From: Lewinellaceae bacterium
GTDB taxonomy: Bacteria; Bacteroidota; Bacteroidia; Chitinophagales; Saprospiraceae
Direction of reading: 5' to 3'
Assembly (NCBI GenBank): GCA_016711435.1
Contig: JADJSY010000005.1
Location: forward strand, 200,235 to 264,234
Length of the DNA: 64,000 nt
Shown piece by piece: positions 45,597 through 53,979 of this stretch. A program made the position numbers and the translations under genes. How positions within the stretch are numbered: the first letter of the stretch is position 1; each line of letters opens with the position of its first letter. The notes under the pieces are model-generated. The model was not told the DNA's origin and searched no databases. It saw only the letters and a program-made list of their open reading frames with translations.

Positions 45597-45983
45597 TTAT
45601 TTTTCAAACCAGACTTTGGTTTGGTTGTCGGCATCGCCGTTATAGTTGATCAGTATTTCTCCTCCGGCGGGAATATCCTGGATACAATAAAAATCAATGG
45701 TTTTTGCTTCGAAATCCATGCCGTATTCGGCATTGGGCTGGTAGGAATGGTTGTACAGCGACCCGTAGCCGAGGCAAAAGGCATACCATTCGCCCTCTTC
45801 ACCCCAGTCGAAATAGTAGTCGTCCAGTACCGTCTGCCTGACATTTGCTAACTGCGCTACCGGGAACAATATGATTGGGCACACCTCGATCACTTCCCCT
45901 GCTTCGATGTCGCGGGCTGCAAAAACGCCTTGCCCGTGGGTATCGGAAGGGGCGACGAAAATGGATGCTTGCTGGACGCTCAT
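45597..45983 (-). CDS. SET-domain protein (putative lysine methyltransferase)
   Basis: 128 residues, essentially one SET domain: GQGVFAARDIEAGEVIEVCP (SAM-contact G-x-G), GYGSLYNHSYQPNAEY (the N-H-S substrate/cofactor knot) and GGEILINYNGD (the catalytic-side ExxxxY). No post-SET cysteine cluster is present. Bacterial stand-alone SET proteins of this size occur in Bacteroidota with unknown targets. It precedes xseB. Confidence 0.88.
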   Translation of the reverse strand: MSVQQASIFVAPSDTHGQGVFAARDIEAGEVIEVCPIILFPVAQLANVRQTVLDDYYFDWGEEGEWYAFCLGYGSLYNHSYQPNAEYGMDFEAKTIDFYCIQDIPAGGEILINYNGDADNQTKVWFEK

Positions 45984-45987
45984 TCTA

Positions 45988-46520
45988 GAGGTGAGAGGTG
46001 AGAGGTGAGAAGTGAGAGGTGGTTAAGGGGACATGGATGATTTTATTTTGGCGGTGATTTTCAGGATTTCCAGGGCTTCCGTGGAGAGTTGGGCCAATTC
46101 AAGTTTGTCTCCATAGTTGGCTGCATCGAATAAATCCAGCCAATATATTGTCTCGTCCGCCTCTTCAACTACAATGCAGATTTTAGCATACAACTCGTTT
46201 TTAGACCGGCCTCGGCAGAAGGCCCTGAAGTTGGCTCCAATGGAAGTAGCGGATTTACAGAGTTGATTAGACAAAATTTTTGTAGCCGTATTAAATGGCA
46301 CCATTCCCAGGAAATTTAATACCCTGACTGCAAAATCACGGGTCCTGCCCCTGAAGTTTTTCGTTGAATTCAAGATTAGTCATAAAATGAAGTATGTTAT
46401 AAAAAAGTGTTGATAATCAATCAATTAAATATAAAAACGGTCCAAGCCGCTCCCTTTATAAAAATGACCAAACGCAACCACCCTCTCACTTCTCACCTCT
46501 CACTTCTCACCTCTCTTACC
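45988..46520. repeat. inverted GTGAGAG arms bracketing one gene
   Basis: The left arm at 45988-46021 (GAGGTGAGAGGTGAGAGGTG) and the right arm at 46483-46520 (CTCTCACTTCTCACCTCTCA) face each other across about 460 bp that holds only the four-helix-bundle gene. The right arm ends at the stop codon of the TPM-domain gene. Confidence 0.75.
46023..46373 (-). CDS. four-helix-bundle protein (23S rRNA intervening-sequence family)
   Basis: 116 residues with the family signature: FRGRTRDFAVRVLNFLGMVP, ILSNQLCKSATSIGANFRAF, CRGRSKNELYAKICIVVEEA and DETIYWLDLFDAANY. These small proteins were first found encoded in intervening sequences of 23S rRNA but are common as free genes in Bacteroidota; a related four-helix protein, AvD, is an accessory protein of diversity-generating retroelements. 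No reverse transcriptase or variable repeat is present. The stop codon lies at the edge of the left repeat arm. Confidence 0.88.
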   Translation of the reverse strand: MNSTKNFRGRTRDFAVRVLNFLGMVPFNTATKILSNQLCKSATSIGANFRAFCRGRSKNELYAKICIVVEEADETIYWLDLFDAANYGDKLELAQLSTEALEILKITAKIKSSMSP

Positions 46521-47382
46521 AATCCCCTCCCGCTCCGCCGCCGCCAAACGAGCCGCCGCCAAAATCGCCGCCGCTGCTGCCGCCACCCCAGCCGCCGCCA
46601 CCGCTGCTGCCACCGCCAAATCCGCCACCGCCGATCCACCAGCCGCCGCCAAAACCGCCGCCGTCATTGTTGCGGTCTTTTCGGCGCGCGAGCCGGCCGT
46701 CTTTGGTGTACATGGTGCCGAGGCCTTTACGAACGCGGTAAAAGACATAACCCATCAGACCAAACAGGCATAAAAACACGATCAGCAGCACGAGCAGCAC
46801 ACTTTTACTGAGTTCCTTTTCGGGTTCGTCGGTGGTGAATTCACCGGCCAGGGCTTTGATAATATCATTTAGCCCGGCGTCGATGCCCTGATAATATTGT
46901 TGTTGGCGAAAATACGGTCCGATGGTATTGCGGATAATACGCCCCGCTGTAATATCCGGCAAGGCGCCTTCCGTTCCGTAGCCCGTTGCGATAAAAATGC
47001 CGCGATCGGGCGGTTCCGATTTAATGAGCATCACCACCCCGTTGTTTTTGTCCTTACGGCCGATACCCCAGCGGTTGCCCAGTTCAAAAGCATAGGAAGC
47101 CTTGTCGTAGTCGCCGAGATCGGGCCGGATCATTACCACGATCTGGGTACTGGTGGAATCCCAGTATGTGCGCAGTTTTTGTTCCAGTGCGGCTTTTTCG
47201 CCGGGCGCCAGCCAGCCGGAGAAGTCGTGCACATACACGGCGGGTTCCGGCTTCGTGGGAAACACGTCGTTGTCGCTTTGGGCGGGCAGCAGTTGTGCCA
47301 GCAATAGTATAAGGGCAGCGAACAACCCGCGTCTGAGGCTGTTTGCTGCCGCACGTCCGTCAATCGCCATAGATAATTTCAT
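46516..47382 (-). CDS. TPM-domain protein with glycine-rich tail (YgcG-like)
   Basis: The likely start is the Met at 47382 or 47370, giving about 284-288 residues; longer starts extend to 47400. A signal peptide or N-terminal TM (LFAALILLLAQLLPAQ) precedes the TPM domain (VYVHDFSGWLAPGEKAALEQ, STSTQIVVMIRPDLGDYD, GRKDKNNGVVMLI, GTEGALPDITAGRIIRNTIG). A transmembrane segment follows (VLLVLLIVFLCLFGLMGYVF), then a long Gly/Ser/Trp-rich tail (GGGFGGGSSGGGGWGGGSSG). TPM proteins are envelope proteins found with LemA. Its start overlaps the end of the next TPM gene upstream. Confidence 0.85.
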   Translation of the reverse strand: MKLSMAIDGRAAANSLRRGLFAALILLLAQLLPAQSDNDVFPTKPEPAVYVHDFSGWLAPGEKAALEQKLRTYWDSTSTQIVVMIRPDLGDYDKASYAFELGNRWGIGRKDKNNGVVMLIKSEPPDRGIFIATGYGTEGALPDITAGRIIRNTIGPYFRQQQYYQGIDAGLNDIIKALAGEFTTDEPEKELSKSVLLVLLIVFLCLFGLMGYVFYRVRKGLGTMYTKDGRLARRKDRNNDGGGFGGGWWIGGGGFGGGSSGGGGWGGGSSGGDFGGGSFGGGGAGGDW

Positions 47383-47791
47383 CAGGAAGTTCATTGTCAT
47401 CGTGGTTTTCGTCGGAAGGGAAATGTGTGCGCAGCCGGTTGCCGATCAGGGAAATAACTTCGCTAATACCACCGACGGCGTCGTCTTGCTGCAAATGATC
47501 GCGCAGGAGCCGTTTTTCATCTTCCCAACACTGGAATCCCACCCGTTCGTGGATGCCGGCATCTCCCCAGAGGGCAAAGTGCCGCGATTTTTCAGCCAGA
47601 TAGATCAGTACGGCATTCCGATTTTTGGTATTGAACATCCCGAACAGTTGAAATACCTCTTCCGCGCGTTCTACCGGATGGTCGCGCAGGCAAAAATCTT
47701 CGATAAACAATCGAATTTCGCCGCTGGTCCCGCGTTCTGCCACCTGAATGGCCTGCAAAATGCGGCTTTCTTCTTCTTTGGTAAATAACAT
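47360..47791 (-). CDS. soluble TPM-domain protein
   Basis: The ATG at 47791 (MLFTKEEESRILQAIQVAER) gives 143 residues. The longer open frame to 47890 is translated from a GGTTGAGG repeat arm and should be discarded. The TPM domain shows GTSGEIRLFIEDFC, VFQLFGMFNTKNRNAVLIYL and FALWGDAGIHERVG. It overlaps the next TPM gene and follows lemA, forming the usual lemA-TPM-TPM group in Bacteroidota, although a hairpin sits between lemA and this gene. Function unknown, envelope-related by association. Confidence 0.85.
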   Translation of the reverse strand: MLFTKEEESRILQAIQVAERGTSGEIRLFIEDFCLRDHPVERAEEVFQLFGMFNTKNRNAVLIYLAEKSRHFALWGDAGIHERVGFQCWEDEKRLLRDHLQQDDAVGGISEVISLIGNRLRTHFPSDENHDDNELPDEIIYGD

Positions 47792-47806
47792 AGGTTGGGT
47801 GTTTTG

Positions 47807-47937
47807 AAGAGGTTGAGGGGTTGAGGGGTTGAGAGGTTGAGGAGCTCCGCGTTCAGTCATTTGTACAACAGTAGCAATACGAATGATCAAAAGCGGAGTT
47901 CCTCAACCTTTCAACTTCTCAACCCCCTCAACAACCT
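47807..47937. repeat. GGTTGAGG-type hairpin element
   Basis: The octad arm AGGTTGAGGGGTTGAGGGGT is mirrored by CTCAACCTTTCAACTTCTCA and ACCCCCTCAAC. An inner stem AGCTCCGC/GCGGAGTT surrounds a loop with TTTGTACAA. It lies between lemA and the TPM genes. Confidence 0.85.
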
Positions 47938-48542
47938 TACTGTCCAAATTTATCGTCCAGGTTAGGCGCTCTTTCGGCGCCTTGTGTCGCCTGGAAATAC
48001 CCTTTGGGTGAAAAACCGAAAATGCCCGCAAAAAGATTCGTCGGGAAACGGCGGATATAGGCGTTGAAAGCGTTGACGGCCTCGTTGAAATTGCGACGGG
48101 CCATAGCGATGCGGTTTTCAGTGCCTTCAATTTGTGTTTGCAGGTTGACAAAATTCTGGTTGGCTTTCAATTCCGGGTAAGCCTCGGATACTGCCAACAG
48201 GCTTTTCATCGCACCGTACAGGTTGTTCTGCGCCTGTTCAAAGCGCTGGATCGCTTCAGGACTCAGGTTATTCGCGTCGATTTTGACCTGGGTGGCGGCA
48301 GCGCGGGCCTGCACCACAGCTTCCAAAGTCTGGCGTTCGTAGTTGGCCGCAGCCTTTACCGTCGAAACCGTCTGATCGATCAGGTCCATCCGGCGCTGGT
48401 ACTGGTTTTCTACTTCAGACCATTTTCCCTTAACGCCTTCATCCATACTGACCACTTTGTTGTAGGAGCCGCACATGCTGAAAATGAGGATGGCGCCAAG
48501 GCCGAGGAGGATAAGCGGGAGGTATTTACGTAAGTCCATCAT
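47937..48542 (-). CDS. lemA: LemA family protein
   Basis: 201 residues. A single N-terminal membrane anchor (LPLILLGLGAILIFSMCGSY) is followed by the LemA helical core: NKVVSMDEGVKGKWSEVENQ, YQRRMDLIDQTVSTVKAAAN, EAYPELKANQNFVNLQTQIE and GTENRIAMARRNFNEAVNAF, ending PTNLFAGIFGFSPKGYFQA. The length fits the family. LemA proteins are inner-membrane proteins with a periplasmic helical domain and no established activity. It heads the lemA-TPM-TPM group. Confidence 0.93.
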   Translation of the reverse strand: MMDLRKYLPLILLGLGAILIFSMCGSYNKVVSMDEGVKGKWSEVENQYQRRMDLIDQTVSTVKAAANYERQTLEAVVQARAAATQVKIDANNLSPEAIQRFEQAQNNLYGAMKSLLAVSEAYPELKANQNFVNLQTQIEGTENRIAMARRNFNEAVNAFNAYIRRFPTNLFAGIFGFSPKGYFQATQGAERAPNLDDKFGQ

Positions 48543-48644
48543 AGTAATTAGAAAGTTGATTTTGAATGTTTTATCTTAAAAAAAGGTGATTAAGGATTTG
48601 CAAAATTAGAGATAATATTTTGGCATACATGGGGAAAGGAAAAA

Positions 48645-48726
48645 TAAACACATAGGCACAATTATTTTTAGCACCGGCGCGTTTTAGAGTACGCTACGCT
48701 ATGTGTCCTATGTGCCTATGTGTTTA
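48645..48726. repeat. CACATAGR-type hairpin element
   Basis: TAAACACATAGGCACA at 48645-48660 is mirrored by TGTGCCTATGTGTTTA at 48711-48726. An inner GTACGCTACGCTATGTG segment is shared with the element at 49.7 kb. It lies between lemA and the SpoU gene. Confidence 0.8.
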
Positions 48727-48732
48727 AAATTC

Positions 48733-49503
48733 CTATGTGGTAAATCCAGGATTCCGCAGCACCGCCGCCATAATTCCAGCCGCGACCGCCGCATTCAGCG
48801 ATTCTGCGCCGCCGGCCGGGTGCCGCGGGATGGTCAGCCGCTGGGAGAGCAGTTGTTCCACCGCCGGGCTGATGCCGCGCCCTTCGTTGCCGATCACCAG
48901 CAGCCCGTTGGCGGGTAGGGCCGTTTTGAAAATATCGCTGCCGCCCAGCACAGCCCCCATGACGGGTGGGACAGGGGAGAGCGGCGCCAGTAATTCGGGT
49001 AGCGTTATTTCGCGGGTAGTCACCCTGAAAATAGCGCCCATAGTGGCTTGCACCACCTTCGGGCTGAATACGTCCACACAATCGGGCGAACAAAAAACCG
49101 CCGGAAAACCGAACCAGTCGGCTATGCGGAGGATGGCGCCGAGGTTGCCGGGGTCCTGAATACCGTCGAGATAGAAACAAATATCCGATTGCAGGAGGCT
49201 GCTGTCGGGCCATTCATCGGGCCACTGCGCTACTGCCAATACCGAGTTGGGCGTACTGAGCGCAGATATTTTTCGCAACTCTATTTCCGTTACCGGGTTA
49301 AAGTTTTGTAAAAAAGGTTGCAGCAGGGCAGCATGGTCGGCAGCCCAGCGTTCCAGTCCCCAGACGGATACTACGGCAAAACGTTGTTGCAGTAATAGTT
49401 CGGCCACCATTTTTGCGCCCTCCACGATGAAGTTTCGATACTTTTGCCGGTACTTCTTGACCTGAAGGGCGTGGATGAACTTGTGCTGGTTTTGTGATAA
49501 CAC
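48733..49503 (-). CDS. SpoU/TrmH-family RNA 2'-O-methyltransferase
   Basis: 256 residues. An N-terminal substrate-binding domain (RQKYRNFIVEGAKMVAELLL) precedes the SPOUT trefoil-knot domain with its three motifs: DGIQDPGNLGAILRIADWFG, LLVIGNEGRGIS and LTIPRHPAGGAESLNAAVAA. It methylates a 2'-hydroxyl on rRNA or tRNA with SAM; the family layout is closest to the RlmB/TsnR group, but the target nucleotide is not predictable. It is divergent from the Omp85 gene, across a nested palindrome. It ends with TAG, showing that TAG is used as a normal stop here. Confidence 0.92.
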   Translation of the reverse strand: MLSQNQHKFIHALQVKKYRQKYRNFIVEGAKMVAELLLQQRFAVVSVWGLERWAADHAALLQPFLQNFNPVTEIELRKISALSTPNSVLAVAQWPDEWPDSSLLQSDICFYLDGIQDPGNLGAILRIADWFGFPAVFCSPDCVDVFSPKVVQATMGAIFRVTTREITLPELLAPLSPVPPVMGAVLGGSDIFKTALPANGLLVIGNEGRGISPAVEQLLSQRLTIPRHPAGGAESLNAAVAAGIMAAVLRNPGFTT

Positions 49504-49579
49504 CGTAATTCGTTGTTTTATATTAAAAGTTGAGCGGTTGAAAATGTTGACAATGCCTTTTGCAATTTTTGCCTATTTA

Positions 49580-49803
49580 ATGCGAATCATGGGTTAAAAA
49601 GACTGCGGAGCAGTCAAAACTATGTGGACTTTGAGGGATAAACACGCGTAGAGCAATAACCACATAGGCACATAGAACACATAGCCCGTAGAGTACGCTA
49701 CGCTATGTGTTCTATGTGCCTATGTAAAAAAAAATATCGCACTCAGGCAAGTCGAACACATAGTTTTGACTGCTTCGCAGTCTTTTTAACCCATGATTCG
49801 CAT
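49580..49803. repeat. two-level nested palindrome
   Basis: Outer 47-bp arms (49580-49626 and 49757-49803) are nearly perfect: ATGCGAATCATGGGTTAAAA, with AAGACTGCGGAGCAGTC itself palindromic, running to ACTATGTG. An inner CACATAGGCACATAGAACAC arm (49661-49684) is mirrored at 49700-49725. It fills the 317-bp intergenic region before the Omp85 gene. Confidence 0.9.
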
Positions 49804-49868
49804 ATTTACTTAATTGATGCATGTTTTACTTAACAAAGTGCCGCCGGTCATTAAAACCTTATCTGGTT

Positions 49869-52211
49869 ATGCCACAGATGGGTGCGCTCCTGTGGGCCTT
49901 GTTCGCGGGGGTACTGTTCTCTGCCTGCAATGTTACGAAGCATCTGGACACTTCCAAAGGCGAGCGGCTATTGGTTTCCAATGCGCTGGAACTCAAAGCG
50001 GAACGCAAACTGAGTTTTTCCGAACGCACACCGCTGTTGTACCAGTTGGAGGGGCTTTATAAACAACAACCCAATCAACGCGCTTTCGGGCTATTTCGCA
50101 CCCGTTTATGGTTTTGGTATAAATACCAGAACCGCACATCCAAATTTGCCAAATGGGCGATGACCCGGATAGCGGAACCACCGACCATTTACGACGAATC
50201 ACTCACGCAGCGAACCTCCCTGAATTTTGAAAATCAGATGCGCCAGCGCGGCTACTTCGACGCTGCCTGTACCTTTGAAACCGACACCATCAATCAGTTT
50301 AAAGTCAAAACGAAATACACCCTCACGCTGGGTAAATCCTACCGGATAGATTCCGTGTTTTTTATCAGCCAGGACAGTCTGGTACAGCAGGTGCTGAATC
50401 TCACGGCGGGTGAAACCCTGCTGCACCGCGGCGACGCAGTGGATGGGCAGGTGTTTGAAGCCGAAAAACTGCGGGTGACTACAGCGCTCAAAAACCGGGG
50501 CTATGCCTATTTTACACCGAATTTTGTGGAATTCACAGGCGATACCACGGCCCTGCAAACCGATGTAACGGTGGAAGTGCTGACGCCCGGCGACACAGTG
50601 ATGCACAAAACCTATACCCTCGGAGATATTGCGGTTTTTTCCAGCCTGCTGCCCGACGTATCTTCAATCCGTCAGGATACTACGATCAACGGCATCTATT
50701 TTGCTTCTGCCGACCCCAAGTTTCAAGTGAAACCGGAACGACTCTACCAGGCCATTGCCTTACAACCGAGCTGGCCGTACCGGCAAATTGATTTTGATAA
50801 AACAAACCACAATCTCAATGCACTGGGCGTTTTCCGCTTTGTTACCGTGCGGCCTTACCAGGATTCCATTCAACCCGATAAAATCAATGTAGCTATCTCG
50901 TTTCGCCCCAACAAGCGCCTTGCGCTGGGCGCCGACGCCGACCTCAACTCGTCGACTTCGCCCTCGCTGGCCAGGAACCTGCTGGGCGTGTCCTCATCGC
51001 TGTCGTTTCGCAACCGCAACCTGTTTCGGGGGGCAGAGCACCTGCAATCCAACGTGCAGTACAATGTCGAGTTTGGGGTAGGCGCCAAACGTTTTATTTT
51101 TTCCCGGGAATTCAAATTTCAGAACGAACTGATTTTTCCGCGCTTTTTCGATTATTTCGGGTTTTGGAGAAGTATGCACGCCGTTCGCCTGGGTCAAAAA
51201 CGAGTTGTTCCGACCACCTTGTTCAACCGGATGAAAACGGACGGACAGGCGCGTTTTACCTTGAATTTCAATTACCTGAACGTAACCGATTTCTTTGCCT
51301 ACAACCTGTTCAATACCTCTTTCGGCTACGATATTCACTCCGGCCCCGAGCACCGCTACAACATCGATCAGGTCGGTATCGATATTCTGCGCCTGATCGA
51401 TACGCTGAAAGTCTCCAATGAGTTTCTGGCCCGCAGTTTCAGTGACCAGTTGTTTACCGGTTTTATTTTGCGTTCGTTCAACTACAATTATGCAGGCAAA
51501 GCCAACCGCTTCGGCGAACGCTGGGCTTTTCGCTTCAATTCCGATATTTCGGGTCTGGAAGAGTTGGCCATCAATCGTTTATGGAGCCTCCCCTTCGGCA
51601 AACAAACCTGGACGATCGCCGGACTCGACTTCGCTCAGTACCTCCGGCTCGATCTGGATGCGACGTATACCCGCGAATTTCGAAAAGACCTCCTGGGCGC
51701 CGTGCGTATCGGCTCCGGTGTGATTGTCCCTTACGGCGATACCAAGGATGCGCCGTATGTGAAACAGTTTTTTGTCGGCGGCCCGTCCAGTTTACGCGCC
51801 TGGCGGATCCGGCAACTGGGGCCGGGCGGTTATTACGACGACAAAGTGGCGCAACCCTATTACCAGGCCGGCGATTTTCGGTTTGAGTTCAACGGTGAAT
51901 TGCGTTTCCCGCTCATCTGGTGGCTGAAAGGCGCGATATTTCTCGATGGCGGCAATATCTGGACCTTGCGCGCCGACGTCAATCGACCCGGTTCGCAGTT
52001 GCGCTAGGACTCCTATAAAAATATTGCACTGGGTACCGGATTCGGGATACGCGGCGATTTCAGTTATTTCATCCTCCGGGTCGATTTCGGTTTCCCGCTG
52101 CGCCAGCCGTTCCGCACCAGCGATAACGGGTCATACTGGCTGCCCGTCCCCTTGTCAAAAGTGCAGTTGCGCGATTTTAATCCGAACCTCGCGGTGGGTT
52201 ATCCGTTTTAG
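49869..52211 (+). CDS. Omp85/BamA-TamA-family outer-membrane protein, interrupted by in-frame TAG
   Basis: The start at 49869 gives a lipoprotein-type signal (MPQMGALLWALFAGVLFSAC); an ATG at 49821 is an alternative. Residues ~30-350 are POTRA-like (GKSYRIDSVFFISQDSLVQQ, LPDVSSIRQDTTINGIYFAS), then comes a barrel with the Omp85 landmark FFVGGPSSLRAWRIRQLGPG and GDFRFEFNGELRFPLIWWL. The frame meets TAG at 52005-52007 but stays open in frame for 67 more codons (NIALGTGFGIRGDFSYFILR) to a natural TAG ending NPNLAVGYPF, the final barrel strands. About 780 residues with the lesion repaired. Omp85 proteins insert or translocate proteins at the outer membrane. Confidence 0.85.
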
Positions 52212-52314
52212 TGTTTGGTGTTTGGTGTTTAGTGTTTCGGGCGCTCCGCCTAAACTACCCACGGTTGCCAAAAGCGAAGCACCCCCAAACACTAAACACC
52301 ACACACCAAACACA
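52212..52314. repeat. GTGTTTR-type hairpin element
   Basis: GTGTTTGGTGTTTGGTGTTT heptads are mirrored by AACACTAAACACCACACACC. The loop carries GGGCGCTCCGCC and GCGAAGCACCC modules like those at 24.8, 38.4 and 55.2 kb. The TAG stop of the Omp85 gene overlaps its first base. Confidence 0.85.
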
Positions 52315-52342
52315 TTTTTTAACCAATCAAACCCAACTTTAC

Positions 52343-53560
52343 ATGGCGAATTTACTAGACACGATCAAACAACATATCAGCCCCGATCTCATCAGCCAGG
52401 CAGCAAAGTGGCTCGAAGAAAATGAACCCGGCATTTCAAATGCCATGAACGGGCTTGTGCCGACGCTGCTGGCCGGTATGCTGAACAAAACCGGCGATTC
52501 CAACGCCATGGCCTCCATTTTTAATGCGCTGTCAGGCTTCGATGCCGGCATTGCAGACAACATAGACAGTCTTATTGGCGGCGGCAACCTGGCGCACAAT
52601 GATCCCAAAGATGCTTCCGGCCATTTACTGGGAACGCTGTTCGGCGCAAAAGTGCCGGCGATTACCAATGCGATTTCTTCTTTTGCCGGCGTCAAACCCT
52701 CGTCTACCTCTTCCTTGCTGGGGCTGGTCGGTCCCTTGGTCATGGGCGTTTTGAGTAAAAAAATCAGCAGCGGCGGACTGAATGTGTCGGGTCTGGCCAA
52801 CCTGCTGAGCAGCGAAAAAAACAATATTCTGGGCGCATTGCCGGGCGGAATGGCTTCCGTGCTTGGTCTGATCGACCGGGGCGGCAGTGTCGGCGAAGGT
52901 TCCGTCAGCGTTGAAGAAGCCGCAACGGGCAACAACTGGTTGTGGCCCCTGCTGCTGTTGCTCGGACTCGGCGGCGGCGTCATGTACTACATGAAAAACT
53001 GCACCCAACCTGCGACACCAATGGTTAAAATGGAAACCCCCGTGGTAGATTCCACGGCAATCAAGGCCGCTGAAATGGCCGAGGCCGCCAAAGCCGCTGC
53101 GGCAGGGTTTATGAAAAAACTGAGCTCCGGTTTTGAAATCAAGGGCAATACAGATGGTATTGAAAGTCAATTGATTGCATTCATCGAAGACGCTTCCAAA
53201 CCGGTGGATAAGACCACCTGGTTCAATTTCGACCGCCTCACGTTTAACACCGGCAGCGCGGAGATCGATATGGAAAAATCCAGAGCGCAATTGACCAATA
53301 TCTACGAGGTGCTCAAAGCATTTCCGAAGGTAAAACTCAAAGTGGGCGGCTACACTGACAACGTGGGTAAAGAAGCCGCCAACCAGAAACTTTCCACCGA
53401 CCGTGCCAAAGCCACCGTAGCAGCGCTCGAAGGCATGGGCATCGAAAAAGGTCGCCTGGCGCCGGAAGGTTACGGTTCGCAACATCCCGTGGCAAGCAAT
53501 GACACGGAAGAGGGTCGGGCGCAGAATCGGCGGATTGCGGTAAGGGTCACGGAAAAATAG
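52343..53560 (+). CDS. DUF937-OmpA fusion protein
   Basis: The ATG at 52343 (MANLLDTIKQHISPDLISQA) is preferred; the open frame back to 52211 is repeat-derived. 405 residues. The N-terminal helical DUF937 domain (about 1-190) has GISNAMNGLVPTLLAGMLNK and LVGPLVMGVLSKKISSGGL. A transmembrane segment follows (WLWPLLLLLGLGGGVMYYM), then an Ala/Lys-rich linker and a C-terminal OmpA peptidoglycan-binding domain (VGGYTDNVGKEAANQKLSTD, LAPEGYGSQHP, GRAQNRRIAVRV). It has no cleavable signal, so DUF937 would face the cytosol and OmpA the periplasm. Function unknown. Confidence 0.88.
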   Translation: MANLLDTIKQHISPDLISQAAKWLEENEPGISNAMNGLVPTLLAGMLNKTGDSNAMASIFNALSGFDAGIADNIDSLIGGGNLAHNDPKDASGHLLGTLFGAKVPAITNAISSFAGVKPSSTSSLLGLVGPLVMGVLSKKISSGGLNVSGLANLLSSEKNNILGALPGGMASVLGLIDRGGSVGEGSVSVEEAATGNNWLWPLLLLLGLGGGVMYYMKNCTQPATPMVKMETPVVDSTAIKAAEMAEAAKAAAAGFMKKLSSGFEIKGNTDGIESQLIAFIEDASKPVDKTTWFNFDRLTFNTGSAEIDMEKSRAQLTNIYEVLKAFPKVKLKVGGYTDNVGKEAANQKLSTDRAKATVAALEGMGIEKGRLAPEGYGSQHPVASNDTEEGRAQNRRIAVRVTEK

Positions 53561-53760
53561 TCCGAAGTGCGAAGTCGTTAGTGCGAAGTCCGTAGCGTAC
53601 ACCATCCCATACTTGGGTTTTTAAACCATGGTACGGCGGACTCTACGGACTTCGGACTTCGCACTGACGACTTCGGACTTATGCGACGGCGGACTCTACG
53701 GACTTCGGACTTCGCACTGACGACTTCGGACTGATGGGACTTCGCACTTTATTTTACCTT
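53561..53760. repeat. GAAGTCCG-type repeat cluster
   Basis: Octad words GTGCGAAGTC and GAAGTCCGTAG on the left face two direct copies of a 50-bp right segment (GGCGGACTCTACGGACTTCG, then GACTTCGCACTGACGACTTC). It begins directly after the DUF937-OmpA stop codon. No gene lies in this stretch. Confidence 0.8.
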
Positions 53761-53777
53761 CGCAGTATCGTAACTGC

Positions 53778-53941
53778 TTAGCATAGGGGCAGCGCCCCGG
53801 TAATATTTGTAGAAAATAGGAGAAATCGGGGTTGGAGGTGCAGCGCACCGGCAATATAATATGACCGGTGCGCTGCACCTCCCGGACACACGCTATTACT
53901 AAAACGCTACAAATATTATGGGGGCGCTGCCCCTATGCTAA
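53778..53941. repeat. two-level palindrome before kbl
   Basis: The outer arms TTAGCATAGGGGCAGCGCCC and GGGCGCTGCCCCTATGCTAA bracket a GGTAATATTTGTAG/CTACAAATATTATGG stem and an inner 18-bp stem GGAGGTGCAGCGCACCGG. Together with the preceding cluster it fills the 420-bp gene-free gap. The arms are not heptad-built. Confidence 0.85.
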
Positions 53942-53979
53942 CCAGTTACGCAGCATCAATCCATCAAATTTTAGCCTAT

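Noticed and set aside
46023..46373. Accessory gene of a diversity-generating retroelement
   Set aside because: The four-helix protein is of the same broad family as AvD, but there is no reverse transcriptase, template repeat or variable repeat in the window.
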